From an uncultured Clostridia bacterium (lineage in GTDB: Bacteria; Bacillota; Clostridia; Christensenellales; Borkfalkiaceae): a stretch of 18,306 bases of DNA. The translations under genes were made by a program, and so were the position numbers. The DNA lies in contig CAKQKA010000026.1 of NCBI GenBank assembly GCA_934247855.1, positions 1 to 18,306 on the forward strand, in the 5' to 3' direction. Below are positions 6,885 through 13,853 of this stretch, in pieces; the stretch's first letter is position 1, and every line of letters begins with the position of its first letter. The notes under the pieces were generated by a model, which did no database searches, had not been told where the DNA came from, and saw only the letters and a program-made list of their open reading frames with translations.

Positions 6885-8174
6885 ATGACTTATACGGTTG
6901 AGAAAACAGAGAAAAACGAGCTTAAACTTACTATGAAGCTCTCAGGCGAAGAATGGCATAACGCTAACTTGAAAGCATACGATAAAAATAAGAAAAAATT
7001 TGCCGTTCCCGGGTTTAGAAAAGGACACGTTCCTTATAGCTATTTTGTTAAGTATTATGGCGAACAACCTCTTTTTGAGGACGCTTTGAATTTTTCCTTT
7101 ACCGAACACTACTATGAGGTATTGGCTAAAGAGACGGATTATAAAGTAATCGACGGACCGTCTATCGAAGATTTTAAATTCGAAGAGGACGGCGGCGTTG
7201 TGATCATTGCTGTCGCTCCCTTGAAGCCCGAAGTCGAACTTGGAAAATATAAGGGTATAAAGATTGAAAAAGTTGAGTATAATGTAACCGATGCGGATAT
7301 AGATGCAGAGGTAGAAAAACTCAGAGAGAGAAATTCGAGAGAAATCGAAGTTACCGACAGACCTGTTCAGGACGGAGATATTTGCGATCTCGATTACTCG
7401 GGTTCGGTTGATAACGTAAAATTCGAGGGCGGAACTGCCGAGCATCAACGCCTTGTTATCGGAAGCAAAACATTTATTCCCGGGTTCGAAGATCAGGTTA
7501 TCGGTATGACGATCGGCAGTGAGCGAGACATTACGGTTAAATTTCCCGACGATTATTCTGCTGCGCAACTTGCGGGTAAGGTTGCTGTATTTGCGATTAA
7601 ACTTCACGGCATAAAGGTTAAAGAACTTCCCGAGGTCGATGATGAATTCATCAAAGACGCAACCGGAGAAGAATCGCTTGAAGCGTATAAGACAAAACGC
7701 AAAGAGGAACTGACCAAAGCCAATCAGGAAAAGGGTAAGCGCGAAACCGAGGATAAACTCGTAAAGATGATCGTTGAAGATTCCAAGGTAGACGTTCCCG
7801 ATTGTCTTGTTGAAAACGCAATCGATTCTATGGTCGAAGAAATGTCTTACAGAATGATGTACAGCGGTTTGAAGATGGAAGATTACCTCAAGTACACTAA
7901 TCAGACCATGGAAGAATATCGTAAAGGATTTACCGACGCGGCAAAAGAAAGAGTTAAATCTCAGCTGATCGTTGAAAAGATCATCGAAGTCGAAGATATT
8001 AAGGCGACGGAAGAAGAAGTTAACGCAAAAATTGCAGAGCAGGCTACGTCAGCCGAAAAGACGTTTGAAGAGTACAAATCCGCTATGCCTGCACGTCAGC
8101 TCGAGTATATACAGCAATCGATAGTTATCGATAAATTGTTTGAGTTCCTTATGAAGAATAACGAGGTAGCCTGA
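6885..8174 (+). CDS. tig: Trigger factor, ribosome-associated chaperone / peptidyl-prolyl isomerase
   Basis: Trigger factor docks at the ribosome exit tunnel and shields nascent chains. The protein is 429 residues, the usual length. The N-terminal ribosome-binding domain contains the tail motif VPGFRKGHVPYSYFVKYYGE (about 42-61, family signature GFRKGKxP). A central FKBP-type isomerase domain follows (about 163-245), from DGDICDLDYSGSVD through IPGFEDQVIGMTIGSERDI to GKVAVFAIKLHGIKVKELP. The remaining 180 or so residues are the charged helical C-terminal domain that forms the chaperone cradle. The start is supported by CAGGAG seven bases upstream and by a good promoter. Downstream, in place of the short spacer commonly found between tig and clpP, there is a large palindromic non-coding block. 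Confidence 0.96.
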   Translation: MTYTVEKTEKNELKLTMKLSGEEWHNANLKAYDKNKKKFAVPGFRKGHVPYSYFVKYYGEQPLFEDALNFSFTEHYYEVLAKETDYKVIDGPSIEDFKFEEDGGVVIIAVAPLKPEVELGKYKGIKIEKVEYNVTDADIDAEVEKLRERNSREIEVTDRPVQDGDICDLDYSGSVDNVKFEGGTAEHQRLVIGSKTFIPGFEDQVIGMTIGSERDITVKFPDDYSAAQLAGKVAVFAIKLHGIKVKELPEVDDEFIKDATGEESLEAYKTKRKEELTKANQEKGKRETEDKLVKMIVEDSKVDVPDCLVENAIDSMVEEMSYRMMYSGLKMEDYLKYTNQTMEEYRKGFTDAAKERVKSQLIVEKIIEVEDIKATEEEVNAKIAEQATSAEKTFEEYKSAMPARQLEYIQQSIVIDKLFEFLMKNNEVA

Positions 8175-8204
8175 TCGCTCATAAAATTTGATTTGGCATA
8201 TGTC

Positions 8205-8240
8205 GGACGAGTTGCGGTTTTTCCCTTCTCGTCCTAATTT
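8205..8240 (+). terminator. Possible terminator downstream of tig
   Basis: GGACGAG (8205-8211) and CTCGTCC (8228-8234) form a perfect 7-bp stem with a 16-base loop, 30 bases after the tig stop. It is followed by TAATTTT, a weak U tract, so efficiency is uncertain. It lies just outside the palindromic element that begins at 8257. Confidence 0.5.
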
Positions 8241-8284
8241 TAAATAAAGAAAATCGTACGTATTTCCAACCTCTGTAGAACAAA

Positions 8285-8329
8285 CCGCAAATTCGGCACA
8301 GTTTTGTTGTTTTTTGCTTATTCTTGCGG
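8285..8329. repeat. Side hairpin in the left arm of the palindromic element
   Basis: CCGCAA (8285-8290) pairs perfectly with TTGCGG (8324-8329) around a T-rich loop. It is inserted between two left-arm segments whose right-arm partners (8743-8762 and 8763-8788) are contiguous, so the left arm has gained, or the right arm has lost, about 55 bases. Confidence 0.5.
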
Positions 8330-8416
8330 CACGTAGTGTTTTTACGCCGTAAAGTCGACCGCGAAATATACAAGTCGGTCTTGTTTTTTGCATATGTCTA
8401 AGGCTTGTTTGGGCAA

Positions 8417-8451
8417 GGCAAACGACCGAAATCGTACTCGACGTACGTTGA
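8417..8451 (+). repeat. Internal module copy 1 (direct)
   Basis: It begins GGCAAACGACCGAAA and ends TACGTTGA. It aligns along its length with copy 2 at 8632-8664, which begins GGCAAACAACCGAAA and ends TACGTTGA. It carries its own 5-bp hairpin, CGTAC-TCGAC-GTACG. Confidence 0.55.
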
Positions 8452-8486
8452 TGGGAGTGAGTCATAAAAGAACCGAAACATTGTTG

Positions 8487-8592
8487 CCTTAAAGCCGTCT
8501 TTTAGACATCTTTCGGCAAACACTCGCTTGCAGTATGGCATACAACTTCGTTCGTGTTTGCCAAAATCTGCACATAAAATACGGCTTTAAGG
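8487..8592. repeat. Central 106-base hairpin of the element, with modules in both orientations
   Basis: CCTTAAAGCCGT (8487-8498) pairs perfectly with ACGGCTTTAAGG (8581-8592). Inside, GGCAAACAC (8515-8523) pairs perfectly with GTGTTTGCC (8554-8562). The centre is the near-palindrome GTATGGCATAC (8533-8543). Because it is symmetric, the 8515-8562 segment reads as a GGCAAAC...GTATGCCATAC-type module on both strands. Confidence 0.65.
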
Positions 8593-8631
8593 TGCCTTGC
8601 ATTTGTGCGGCGATAAATCGAGGTAATTAAA

Positions 8632-8673
8632 GGCAAACAACCGAAACTGTATGCCATACGTTGAAGGTTGTTT
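8632..8673 (+). repeat. Internal module copy 2 and its hairpin
   Basis: GGCAAACAACCGAAA, then GTATGCCATAC, then GTTGAAGGTTG. Within it AAACAACC (8635-8642) pairs perfectly with GGTTGTTT (8666-8673), forming a separate hairpin on the right side of the element. Its GTATGCCATAC (8649-8659) is the complement-type partner of GTATGGCATAC at 8533-8543. Confidence 0.55.
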
Positions 8674-8810
8674 AACGTCTAAGTAGCCGATTTTGCGCTG
8701 CACAAACAACAACGAGCTCGGTTCTTTTATGGCTTTGCACAATCGACTTGACGGCGCAAAAATTGTTCTAATGGGGTCGGAAATACGTAACTATACGTTA
8801 AAGGAGTATT

Positions 8811-9392
8811 ATGGCACTTATTCCTATGGTTGTGGAGCAATCGAACAGGGGTGAAAGATCTTATGATATTTATTCCAGATTGCTTGAAAACCGTATTATT
8901 TTCATTACTGGCGAGATCGACGACGCTGTAGCTAATACCGTTGTCGCTCAGCTCATATATCTTGAATCAAAAGATCCCGAAAAAGATATTTATTTGTATA
9001 TTAACAGTCCCGGAGGCAGCGTTTCCGCAGGGCTTGCGATTTACGATACGATGAATTATATCAAATGCGACGTTTCTACCATTTGTATCGGTCTTGCTGC
9101 AAGCATGGGTGCGTTCTTGCTTTCGAGCGGGCAAAAAGGTAAGCGTTTTGCTCTTCCTAATGCCGAAATAATGATTCATCAACCGCTCGGCGGCGCGCAA
9201 GGTCAGGCAAGCGATATTCAGATTCAAGCTAAACAGATCTTGAAGATTAAGCAAAAATTAAACGGCATTCTCTCTGCGAACACAGGTAAAGAACTTTCTG
9301 TTATTGAAAATGATACGGACAGGGATAACTATATGAGCGCTGTTGAGGCGAAAGAATACGGTTTAATAGACGAAGTATATTATAAACGTTAA
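8811..9392 (+). CDS. clpP: ATP-dependent Clp protease proteolytic subunit
   Basis: ClpP forms the 14-subunit serine peptidase chamber fed by ClpX or other Clp ATPases. The 193-residue protein has the complete triad: S98 in GLAASMGAFLLSSG, H123 in MIHQPLGGAQGQASDI and D172 in NDTDRDNYMSAVEAKEYGLIDEV. The oxyanion-hole region YINSPGGSVSAGLAIYDTM is also present. The N-terminus MALIPMVVEQSNRGERSYDIYSRLL is the classic one, and AAAGGAG (8800-8806) lies four bases before the ATG, so the start is firm. It is followed 15 bases later by clpX, so the two are almost certainly co-transcribed. No CtsR or CIRCE operator is visible upstream. The upstream region is the palindromic element, so the promoter must lie inside it or upstream of it. 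Confidence 0.97.
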   Translation: MALIPMVVEQSNRGERSYDIYSRLLENRIIFITGEIDDAVANTVVAQLIYLESKDPEKDIYLYINSPGGSVSAGLAIYDTMNYIKCDVSTICIGLAASMGAFLLSSGQKGKRFALPNAEIMIHQPLGGAQGQASDIQIQAKQILKIKQKLNGILSANTGKELSVIENDTDRDNYMSAVEAKEYGLIDEVYYKR

Positions 9393-9407
9393 TTATTCAG
9401 AGGTAAA

Positions 9408-10655
9408 ATGGCAAATTTAAATAAGAATAGCGAAGTATGTTGCTCGTTTTGCGGAAAAAGCGAACCGGAGGTTAAAAAACTTGTTGCCGGTCCGAACGGA
9501 ATATATATTTGCGATAGTTGCGTTCGCGTTTGCGAAAAAGTAATTCGTGACAGCGCGAAAGCAGATAAAAAACAAGTTATTACTCTAAAAACTCCCGAAG
9601 AAATCAAAAAACAACTCGATAAATATATCGTTGGGCAGGAACAAGCAAAAAAAGTCCTTTCCGTTGCGGTTTATAATCATTATAAACGTATCAATTATGC
9701 CGAGAATAACGTCGGCTGCATCGGTGATGACGTTGAACTTGAAAAGAGCAATATACTGATGTTAGGGCCTACCGGTTGCGGTAAAACATTGCTTGCTCGC
9801 ACATTGGCTAAAATACTCGACGTTCCGTTTGCCGTTGCCGATGCTACAACGCTTACCGAAGCAGGGTATGTCGGAGAGGATGTTGAGAATATCTTGCTGA
9901 AACTTATTCAGAATGCGGATTATGATGTTGAAAAAGCTCAAAGAGGTATAATTTACATCGATGAGATCGATAAGATTGCCAGAAAGGGCGAGAATATGTC
10001 TATTACCCGCGACGTATCGGGCGAGGGGGTTCAACAAGCTTTGTTAAAAATAATTGAAAGTACTGTTGCTTCCGTTCCTCCGCAGGGTGGCAGAAAGCAT
10101 CCGCAACAAGATCTTATTCGTATCGATACTACCAATATTTTATTCATTTGCGGCGGCGCATTTGTTGGTCTTGATAAAATTATAGATCAGCGCAAGGCTG
10201 ACGATGCAGGGCTTGGGTTTGGCAGTAAAGTTGTAACAAAGTCTGAAAAAGACGGTGTTGCGCTTGATGACGTTCAACCTCATGATCTTACGAAATACGG
10301 ACTTATTCCCGAGTTTGTCGGTCGTTTGCCTATAACGGTTAGTCTTGAACCGCTTACCGAGGATGCTTTAGTCAAGATTATGACTGAACCTAAAAATGCA
10401 ATAATCAAACAATATAAAAAATTGTTTGAACTTGATAAAGTAGATCTCGAAGTACAGGACGACGCAATCAGGGCGATAGCTCAGAAGGCGATTGAACTCA
10501 AAACAGGTGCACGCGGACTCAGAACCATTTTTGAAGGTTTTATGGTGGAGACCATGTATAATCTACCGAGCGATAATTCGGTCGATAAAGTTATCGTAAC
10601 TAAAAGCGTCGTAGAGGGAACGGGTAAGCCCGTTGTTATAAAAAAAGTTGCGTAA
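9408..10655 (+). CDS. clpX: ATP-dependent Clp protease ATP-binding subunit ClpX
   Basis: ClpX is the hexameric AAA+ unfoldase that recognises tagged substrates and threads them into ClpP. The 415-residue protein starts with a zinc-binding domain of four cysteines (CSFCGK and CDSCVRVC, about residues 12-43). It has Walker A GPTGCGKT, the pore loop GYVGED, Walker B IIYIDEID, the RKH loop (PPQGGRKHPQQD), LIPEFVGRLP and the sensor-2 segment TGARGLRTIFEGFM. The ClpP-docking loop reads LGFG, close to the common IGF. AGAGG four bases before the ATG serves as ribosome-binding site. It shares a transcript with clpP and is followed by a terminator. In this setting it may also degrade RqcH-tailed products. 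Confidence 0.97.
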   Translation: MANLNKNSEVCCSFCGKSEPEVKKLVAGPNGIYICDSCVRVCEKVIRDSAKADKKQVITLKTPEEIKKQLDKYIVGQEQAKKVLSVAVYNHYKRINYAENNVGCIGDDVELEKSNILMLGPTGCGKTLLARTLAKILDVPFAVADATTLTEAGYVGEDVENILLKLIQNADYDVEKAQRGIIYIDEIDKIARKGENMSITRDVSGEGVQQALLKIIESTVASVPPQGGRKHPQQDLIRIDTTNILFICGGAFVGLDKIIDQRKADDAGLGFGSKVVTKSEKDGVALDDVQPHDLTKYGLIPEFVGRLPITVSLEPLTEDALVKIMTEPKNAIIKQYKKLFELDKVDLEVQDDAIRAIAQKAIELKTGARGLRTIFEGFMVETMYNLPSDNSVDKVIVTKSVVEGTGKPVVIKKVA

Positions 10656-10674
10656 GATAACGATTATAAAGTAG

Positions 10675-10715
10675 CGCGAAGCATTCTCATATATTGAAGA
10701 ACGCTCCGCGTTTTT
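10675..10715 (+). terminator. Terminator after clpX
   Basis: CGCGAAGCATTCT (10675-10687) pairs with AGAACGCTCCGCG (10698-10710), eleven of thirteen positions, followed by TTTTT (10711-10715). It lies about 20 bases after the clpX stop and separates clpPX from lpdA. Confidence 0.8.
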
Positions 10716-10820
10716 ATATACAACCCTTGAGACGATGCACTCTTATGTTAGGCATAAAAACATTTAAAAATGCAGATAAAATGCTAATAAATTTAAACTA
10801 TTACGAATTGAGGAAAACTG

Positions 10821-12191
10821 ATGGAAACTTATGATATTATTATTCTTGGCGGCGGGCCTGCAGGTTTTACGGCTGCGAATCGTGCTGCTGAAAAAGGATT
10901 TAAAACTGCGATTTTTGAATACGGCAATCTTGGCGGAGTTTGCTTGAATGAGGGATGTATTCCCTCTAAAAGTTTTATTCATTCTTCAAAAGAATTTTTT
11001 CTGAAAAATGTTGAATTGCAAACCGGCGATGAAAGTTTGTCTGCCAATTTGGCGGCTTGGGTTGAAGAAAAAAATAAAGCCGTCGACTTGCTTCGCAACG
11101 GCGTACGCGGGTCGCTCAGAAAAAACAAGGTTAAAATTATTTTTTCATTCGGTTCGATAGTTTCATATGATAACGGCGTAGCCGTTGTTTGCGATTCGGA
11201 AGGCAAAGAATATCAAACCGATAATTTAATTCTTGCTGTGGGCTCCGATACTTTTATCCCTCCGATTCATGGTCTAAAAGAAGCTCTTGATAACGGTTTT
11301 GCTTTAACAACGCATAATATATTTGACCTGACCGAAGATTTTTCTTCTTTGGCAATAATCGGCGGCGGAGTAATCGGAATAGAACTTGCGTTTTGTTTTT
11401 CTATGGCGGGAAAACGTGTTGAAATTGTAGAAGCGGCCGAGAATATAGGTGCTTCTTTAGAGACTGACGCTGTTTCCGTTGTTGAAAAAAGTCTTGAAAC
11501 TTACGGCGTAAATATATATAAAAATGCTGTTGTGTCTGAAATATCGGACGGGGCGATTGATTTTACGTCGAATGGTGACTCAACGCATCTTTTGTGCGAT
11601 AAAGTGTTGGTTTGTACGGGGCGCAAACCAAGGCTGACGGGATATGGCTTGGAAAAAATTTCGCCTAAACTTGAAAAGAATTCCATTTTTTGCGATGCAA
11701 AAATGCGCACCGATAAAAAAGGCGTTTATGCCATAGGTGATATAAACGGTAAATCAATGCTTGCACATACCGCTTATAGGGAAGCCGAGGTTTGTATAAA
11801 TAATATTGCAGGCGAAAACGATTCCATCGACTATAATTTAATTCCGAGCGTGTTATACGGTATACCCGAGGTTGCATCCGCAGGCGTGTCTATAAATGAA
11901 CTTCGCGGCGTAAGCGGTGCTTTTGTTAAACGTGTGTCTATGCTTTTTTCGGGCAGAGCCGTTGCCGAAGGACAAGCAAAATATGGTTTTTGTAAACTCT
12001 TGTTTGATTCCGAAGAGGTTCTTGTCGGCGCGACGATTGTCGGAGAATACGCAAGCGAAATTATTCTTGCTTTAAGCGTAATGATTTCAGAAAAATTTAC
12101 GCTTTCAAAAATGAAAAGAATCGTTTATCCGCATCCGTCCGTAGCCGAGATAATACGCGAAGCGTTGTATGCGAAAAACGAACCGATATAA
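10821..12191 (+). CDS. lpdA: Dihydrolipoyl dehydrogenase (E3), stand-alone
   Basis: This flavoprotein re-oxidises protein-bound dihydrolipoamide with NAD+, the E3 component of 2-oxoacid dehydrogenase complexes or the L protein of the glycine cleavage system. The 456-residue protein has an N-terminal FAD motif, ILGGGPAGFTAANRA (8-22), and the redox-active disulfide GGVCLNEGCIPSK with C41 and C46. An NAD-binding motif follows, IIGGGVIGIELAFCF, then YAIGDINGKSMLAHTAYREA for FAD, and a C-terminal YPHPSVAEIIREA with the catalytic His-Glu pair. TGAGGA precedes the ATG by six bases. It is bounded by terminators on both sides and so forms its own transcript. No E1, E2 or glycine-cleavage gene is beside it, so its partner complex is unknown. 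Related disulfide oxidoreductases are possible, but the C-terminal motif favours lipoamide dehydrogenase. Confidence 0.88.
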   Translation: METYDIIILGGGPAGFTAANRAAEKGFKTAIFEYGNLGGVCLNEGCIPSKSFIHSSKEFFLKNVELQTGDESLSANLAAWVEEKNKAVDLLRNGVRGSLRKNKVKIIFSFGSIVSYDNGVAVVCDSEGKEYQTDNLILAVGSDTFIPPIHGLKEALDNGFALTTHNIFDLTEDFSSLAIIGGGVIGIELAFCFSMAGKRVEIVEAAENIGASLETDAVSVVEKSLETYGVNIYKNAVVSEISDGAIDFTSNGDSTHLLCDKVLVCTGRKPRLTGYGLEKISPKLEKNSIFCDAKMRTDKKGVYAIGDINGKSMLAHTAYREAEVCINNIAGENDSIDYNLIPSVLYGIPEVASAGVSINELRGVSGAFVKRVSMLFSGRAVAEGQAKYGFCKLLFDSEEVLVGATIVGEYASEIILALSVMISEKFTLSKMKRIVYPHPSVAEIIREALYAKNEPI

Positions 12192-12217
12192 AAGATTTTT
12201 AAAACGATTAAACAACT

Positions 12218-12262
12218 ACCGTGCAAACTGTTTAAACACAGTTTTGTGCGGTATTTTTTTAT
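12218..12262 (+). terminator. Terminator after lpdA
   Basis: ACCGTGCAAACTG (12218-12230) pairs with CAGTTTTGTGCGGT (12239-12252) with a small internal bulge and an eight-base loop, followed by a run of eight T residues. It insulates lpdA from the spoIIIA operon and shows that a spoIIIAA start at 12246, inside the hairpin, is not real. Confidence 0.8.
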
Positions 12263-12299
12263 TTCAAAAGTAATAAATCGGTATGGACGAGCATTATAT

Positions 12300-13175
12300 A
12301 TGACTATGGACGAAAGAGCTTATGAATTATTTCCCGAATCGCTCAGATTTGCGATTTTGCCGTATACCGATAAATTATGCGAACTCAGAATAAGAGCAAA
12401 TAAACCGATAACCGCGAATATCGGATACGATTATTTTCCGTTAAAGTACAGGAATGAGCCGATTATTCTTTGTGTCGATGAGATCTTTGCGATAGTTTTA
12501 CGTGCCTGCGATAATTCTGTTTATGCTTACAACGACAGTATAAAGCAAGGTTACATAACTAAGTTCGGAATCAGAATCGGGCTTGCGGGAAGGTGTGTCA
12601 AAGAATTTGAACAGGTGGTGACGATGAGAGATTTTACGTCGCTGTGTATCAGATTTCCGCATCAGGTAATCGGTTGTGCGAACGAGTTGTTTGATTTAAT
12701 TTATGCTGACGGCAGGATAAAAAGCATTTTGCTTGTGTCGCCGCCGGGATGTGGTAAAACTACGGCGTTGCGTGATCTTGTGCGCATTACTTCCGAAAAG
12801 ACTAAAAAAAATATTCTGATGGTCGATGAAAAATGCGAGTTGTATTCGGACGGTTTTAACGTGGGCGATACTACAGATGTTATACAATGCTGCGATAAAA
12901 AATTCGGGTTGTTCATTGCCGTCAAAAATTTGTCGCCCGAAGTCGTTGCGACGGACGAGCTTACGGCTTTATCGGATGCCGAGGGCGTGTTATTTGCCGG
13001 AAAATCCGGAGTTTGCGTTTTTGCGACCGTTCACGGCTCAAGTGTTTCGGATATAGTGTGTAAGGAATATCTTAAACCTGCAATTAAAGAAAAATGTTTT
13101 GATTACCTCGTTTCGATAGAGAAAAATAAAGACAAGCTGTCTTTGAATGAGATTATCCGCGGTTCGGAGGTGTGA
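12300..13175 (+). CDS. spoIIIAA: Stage III sporulation protein AA, mother-cell ATPase
   Basis: SpoIIIAA is the cytoplasmic secretion-type ATPase thought to power the mother-cell to forespore channel. The protein is 291 residues; the Bacillus subtilis one is 307. Walker A SPPGCGKTT (147-155) and Walker B ILMVDE (172-177) are clear, followed by the family's LSPEVVATDELTALSDAEGV (211-230). The frame is open back to 12246, but that stretch lies in the lpdA terminator, so I place the start at ATG 12300, with ATG 12306 as alternative. The ribosome-binding site is poor (GGACGAG, 12285-12291). CATTATAT (12292-12299) weakly resembles a sigma-E -10 element; this is a guess. A sigma-E promoter is what the family would predict. 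The gene leads the eight-gene operon. Confidence 0.92.
   Translation: MTMDERAYELFPESLRFAILPYTDKLCELRIRANKPITANIGYDYFPLKYRNEPIILCVDEIFAIVLRACDNSVYAYNDSIKQGYITKFGIRIGLAGRCVKEFEQVVTMRDFTSLCIRFPHQVIGCANELFDLIYADGRIKSILLVSPPGCGKTTALRDLVRITSEKTKKNILMVDEKCELYSDGFNVGDTTDVIQCCDKKFGLFIAVKNLSPEVVATDELTALSDAEGVLFAGKSGVCVFATVHGSSVSDIVCKEYLKPAIKEKCFDYLVSIEKNKDKLSLNEIIRGSEV
13165..13170 (+). promoter_or_regulatory. Shine-Dalgarno sequence deciding the spoIIIAB start
   Basis: CGGAGG lies one base before the GTG at 13172 and seven bases before the GTG at 13178. The second spacing is normal, the first is not usable. The spoIIIAB start is therefore set at 13178. Confidence 0.7.
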
Positions 13176-13177
13176 TC

Positions 13178-13645
13178 GTGTTTGATATAATTCTTGCCGT
13201 TTGTTGCCTTGTTGCGGGGCTTTGCGCCGGAATAAAGTTTTCCGAACGATATACCGAGAAATTCAAATTCTACAAATCCATTTCGATTTTCAACGAGCGA
13301 TTATATACGGAAATAACGTTTTTCCGCAACGGAATATGCTCACTTGGAAACGGTGAATATTTGTCGCAAAAATTTGAAAAGGTGGTCTATGATTATTCAA
13401 ACGGAAAAGATTATGTTGCGGATTTGCCTGCGTTTTTAACGGCTTCGCAAAAGAGCGATATTATTGCTTATTTTTCGAGCATAGGCAAATCGGATGCCGA
13501 TTCGCAAAAGGAATTATACGGGGCGTATAAAGAAAAATTCGGATACGAGTTGAGTACAGCCGCGAACGAACAGGCTAAGTATTCGACGTTATGCAAAAAA
13601 ACGGGACTGATCGTCGGATTGGCTGCGTTTGTTATATTGTTTTGA
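13178..13645 (+). CDS. spoIIIAB: Stage III sporulation protein AB
   Basis: This is a mother-cell membrane protein of the SpoIIIA channel, similar to GspF/T2SS-type membrane components. About 155 residues, against 171 in Bacillus subtilis. It begins with a hydrophobic segment (FDIILAVCCLVAGLCAGI), then a cytosolic helical region (KFSERYTEKFKFYKSISIFNERLYTEI, a typical SpoIIIAB stretch), and ends with a second hydrophobic segment (LIVGLAAFVILF). The GTG at 13178 is preferred because CGGAGG lies seven bases upstream; GTG 13172 would add two residues. It starts three bases after the spoIIIAA stop, suggesting coupled translation. Confidence 0.9.
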   Translation: MFDIILAVCCLVAGLCAGIKFSERYTEKFKFYKSISIFNERLYTEITFFRNGICSLGNGEYLSQKFEKVVYDYSNGKDYVADLPAFLTASQKSDIIAYFSSIGKSDADSQKELYGAYKEKFGYELSTAANEQAKYSTLCKKTGLIVGLAAFVILF

Positions 13646-13647
13646 GT

Positions 13648-13845
13648 ATGAGTGTAGAGATAATTTTTAAAATTGCCGCAATCGGAATTCTTATTACGGT
13701 AATATGTCAGATTTTAAAAAAATCCGATCGTGACGATATAGCGACTTTGGTTGCCGTTGCGGGGTTAGTTATAGTTCTGACAATGGTTGTAACAATGGTG
13801 TTTGACTTGTTCGATCAGTTGAAACAATTGTTTGAACTGTATTAG
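13648..13845 (+). CDS. spoIIIAC: Stage III sporulation protein AC
   Basis: Small two-helix membrane protein of the SpoIIIA channel, 65 residues (68 in Bacillus subtilis). The N-terminus MSVEIIFKIAAIGILITVICQILKKSDRDD is the family consensus, followed by a second membrane segment (IATLVAVAGLVIVLTMVVTMVFDLF). An in-frame ATG at 13591 would add 19 residues that overlap spoIIIAB and do not match the family, so 13648 is chosen. It begins two bases after the spoIIIAB stop and lacks a strong Shine-Dalgarno sequence, so it depends on coupling. Confidence 0.93.
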   Translation: MSVEIIFKIAAIGILITVICQILKKSDRDDIATLVAVAGLVIVLTMVVTMVFDLFDQLKQLFELY

Positions 13846-13853
13846 CGTTAAGT

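Larger units (their letters stand above)
8257..8789. repeat. 533-bp nested inverted-repeat element (MITE-like, or large structured RNA) between tig and clpP
   Basis: This non-coding block has five pairs of complementary arms, all nested in the same order: 8258-8283 with 8763-8788 (22 of 26 matched), 8339-8358 with 8743-8762 (18 of 20), 8463-8475 with 8719-8731 (13 of 13), 8487-8498 with 8581-8592 (12 of 12) and 8515-8523 with 8554-8562 (9 of 9). Side hairpins fill the spaces (8285-8329 and 8635-8673). The ends are TACGTATTTCC and GGAAATACGTA, so each end carries a TA, as expected for IS630/mariner-type MITEs. Because TA is self-complementary, this is not proof of a target duplication. No convincing open frame or transposase is inside. 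In the two outermost helices the mismatches, read as RNA, show no preference for G-U on either strand, which argues mildly for a DNA palindrome over a selected RNA. Confidence 0.7.

Noticed and set aside
6942..7607. Open frame of 221 codons antisense to tig.
   Set aside because: It lies wholly inside a firmly identified gene and has no ribosome-binding site or known domain. It is a codon-usage shadow.
8179..8373. Open frame of 64 codons (minus strand) at the left end of the element, a possible small transposon protein.
   Set aside because: It is basic and rich in Arg and Lys, but shows no family resemblance, and it overlaps hairpin arms. Its composition follows from the DNA.
8049..8465. Open frame of 138 codons on the minus strand running from inside tig into the palindromic element.
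   Set aside because: Half of it is antisense to tig, it has no ribosome-binding site or recognisable domain, and it ends in the repeat arms. It is a by-product of the repeat sequence.
8257..8789. CRISPR array in the repeat-rich tig-clpP spacer.
   Set aside because: The repeats are few, inverted and nested, with irregular spacing and no regular unit of about 30 bases with unique spacers.
12246..12299. Longer spoIIIAA starting with GTG at 12246.
   Set aside because: The codon lies within the stem of the lpdA terminator, and the extra residues have no counterpart in the family.
13591..13647. Longer spoIIIAC with 19 extra N-terminal residues.
   Set aside because: The extension overlaps spoIIIAB and does not match the family. 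The standard MSVEIIFKIAAIG start at 13648 follows the spoIIIAB stop directly.
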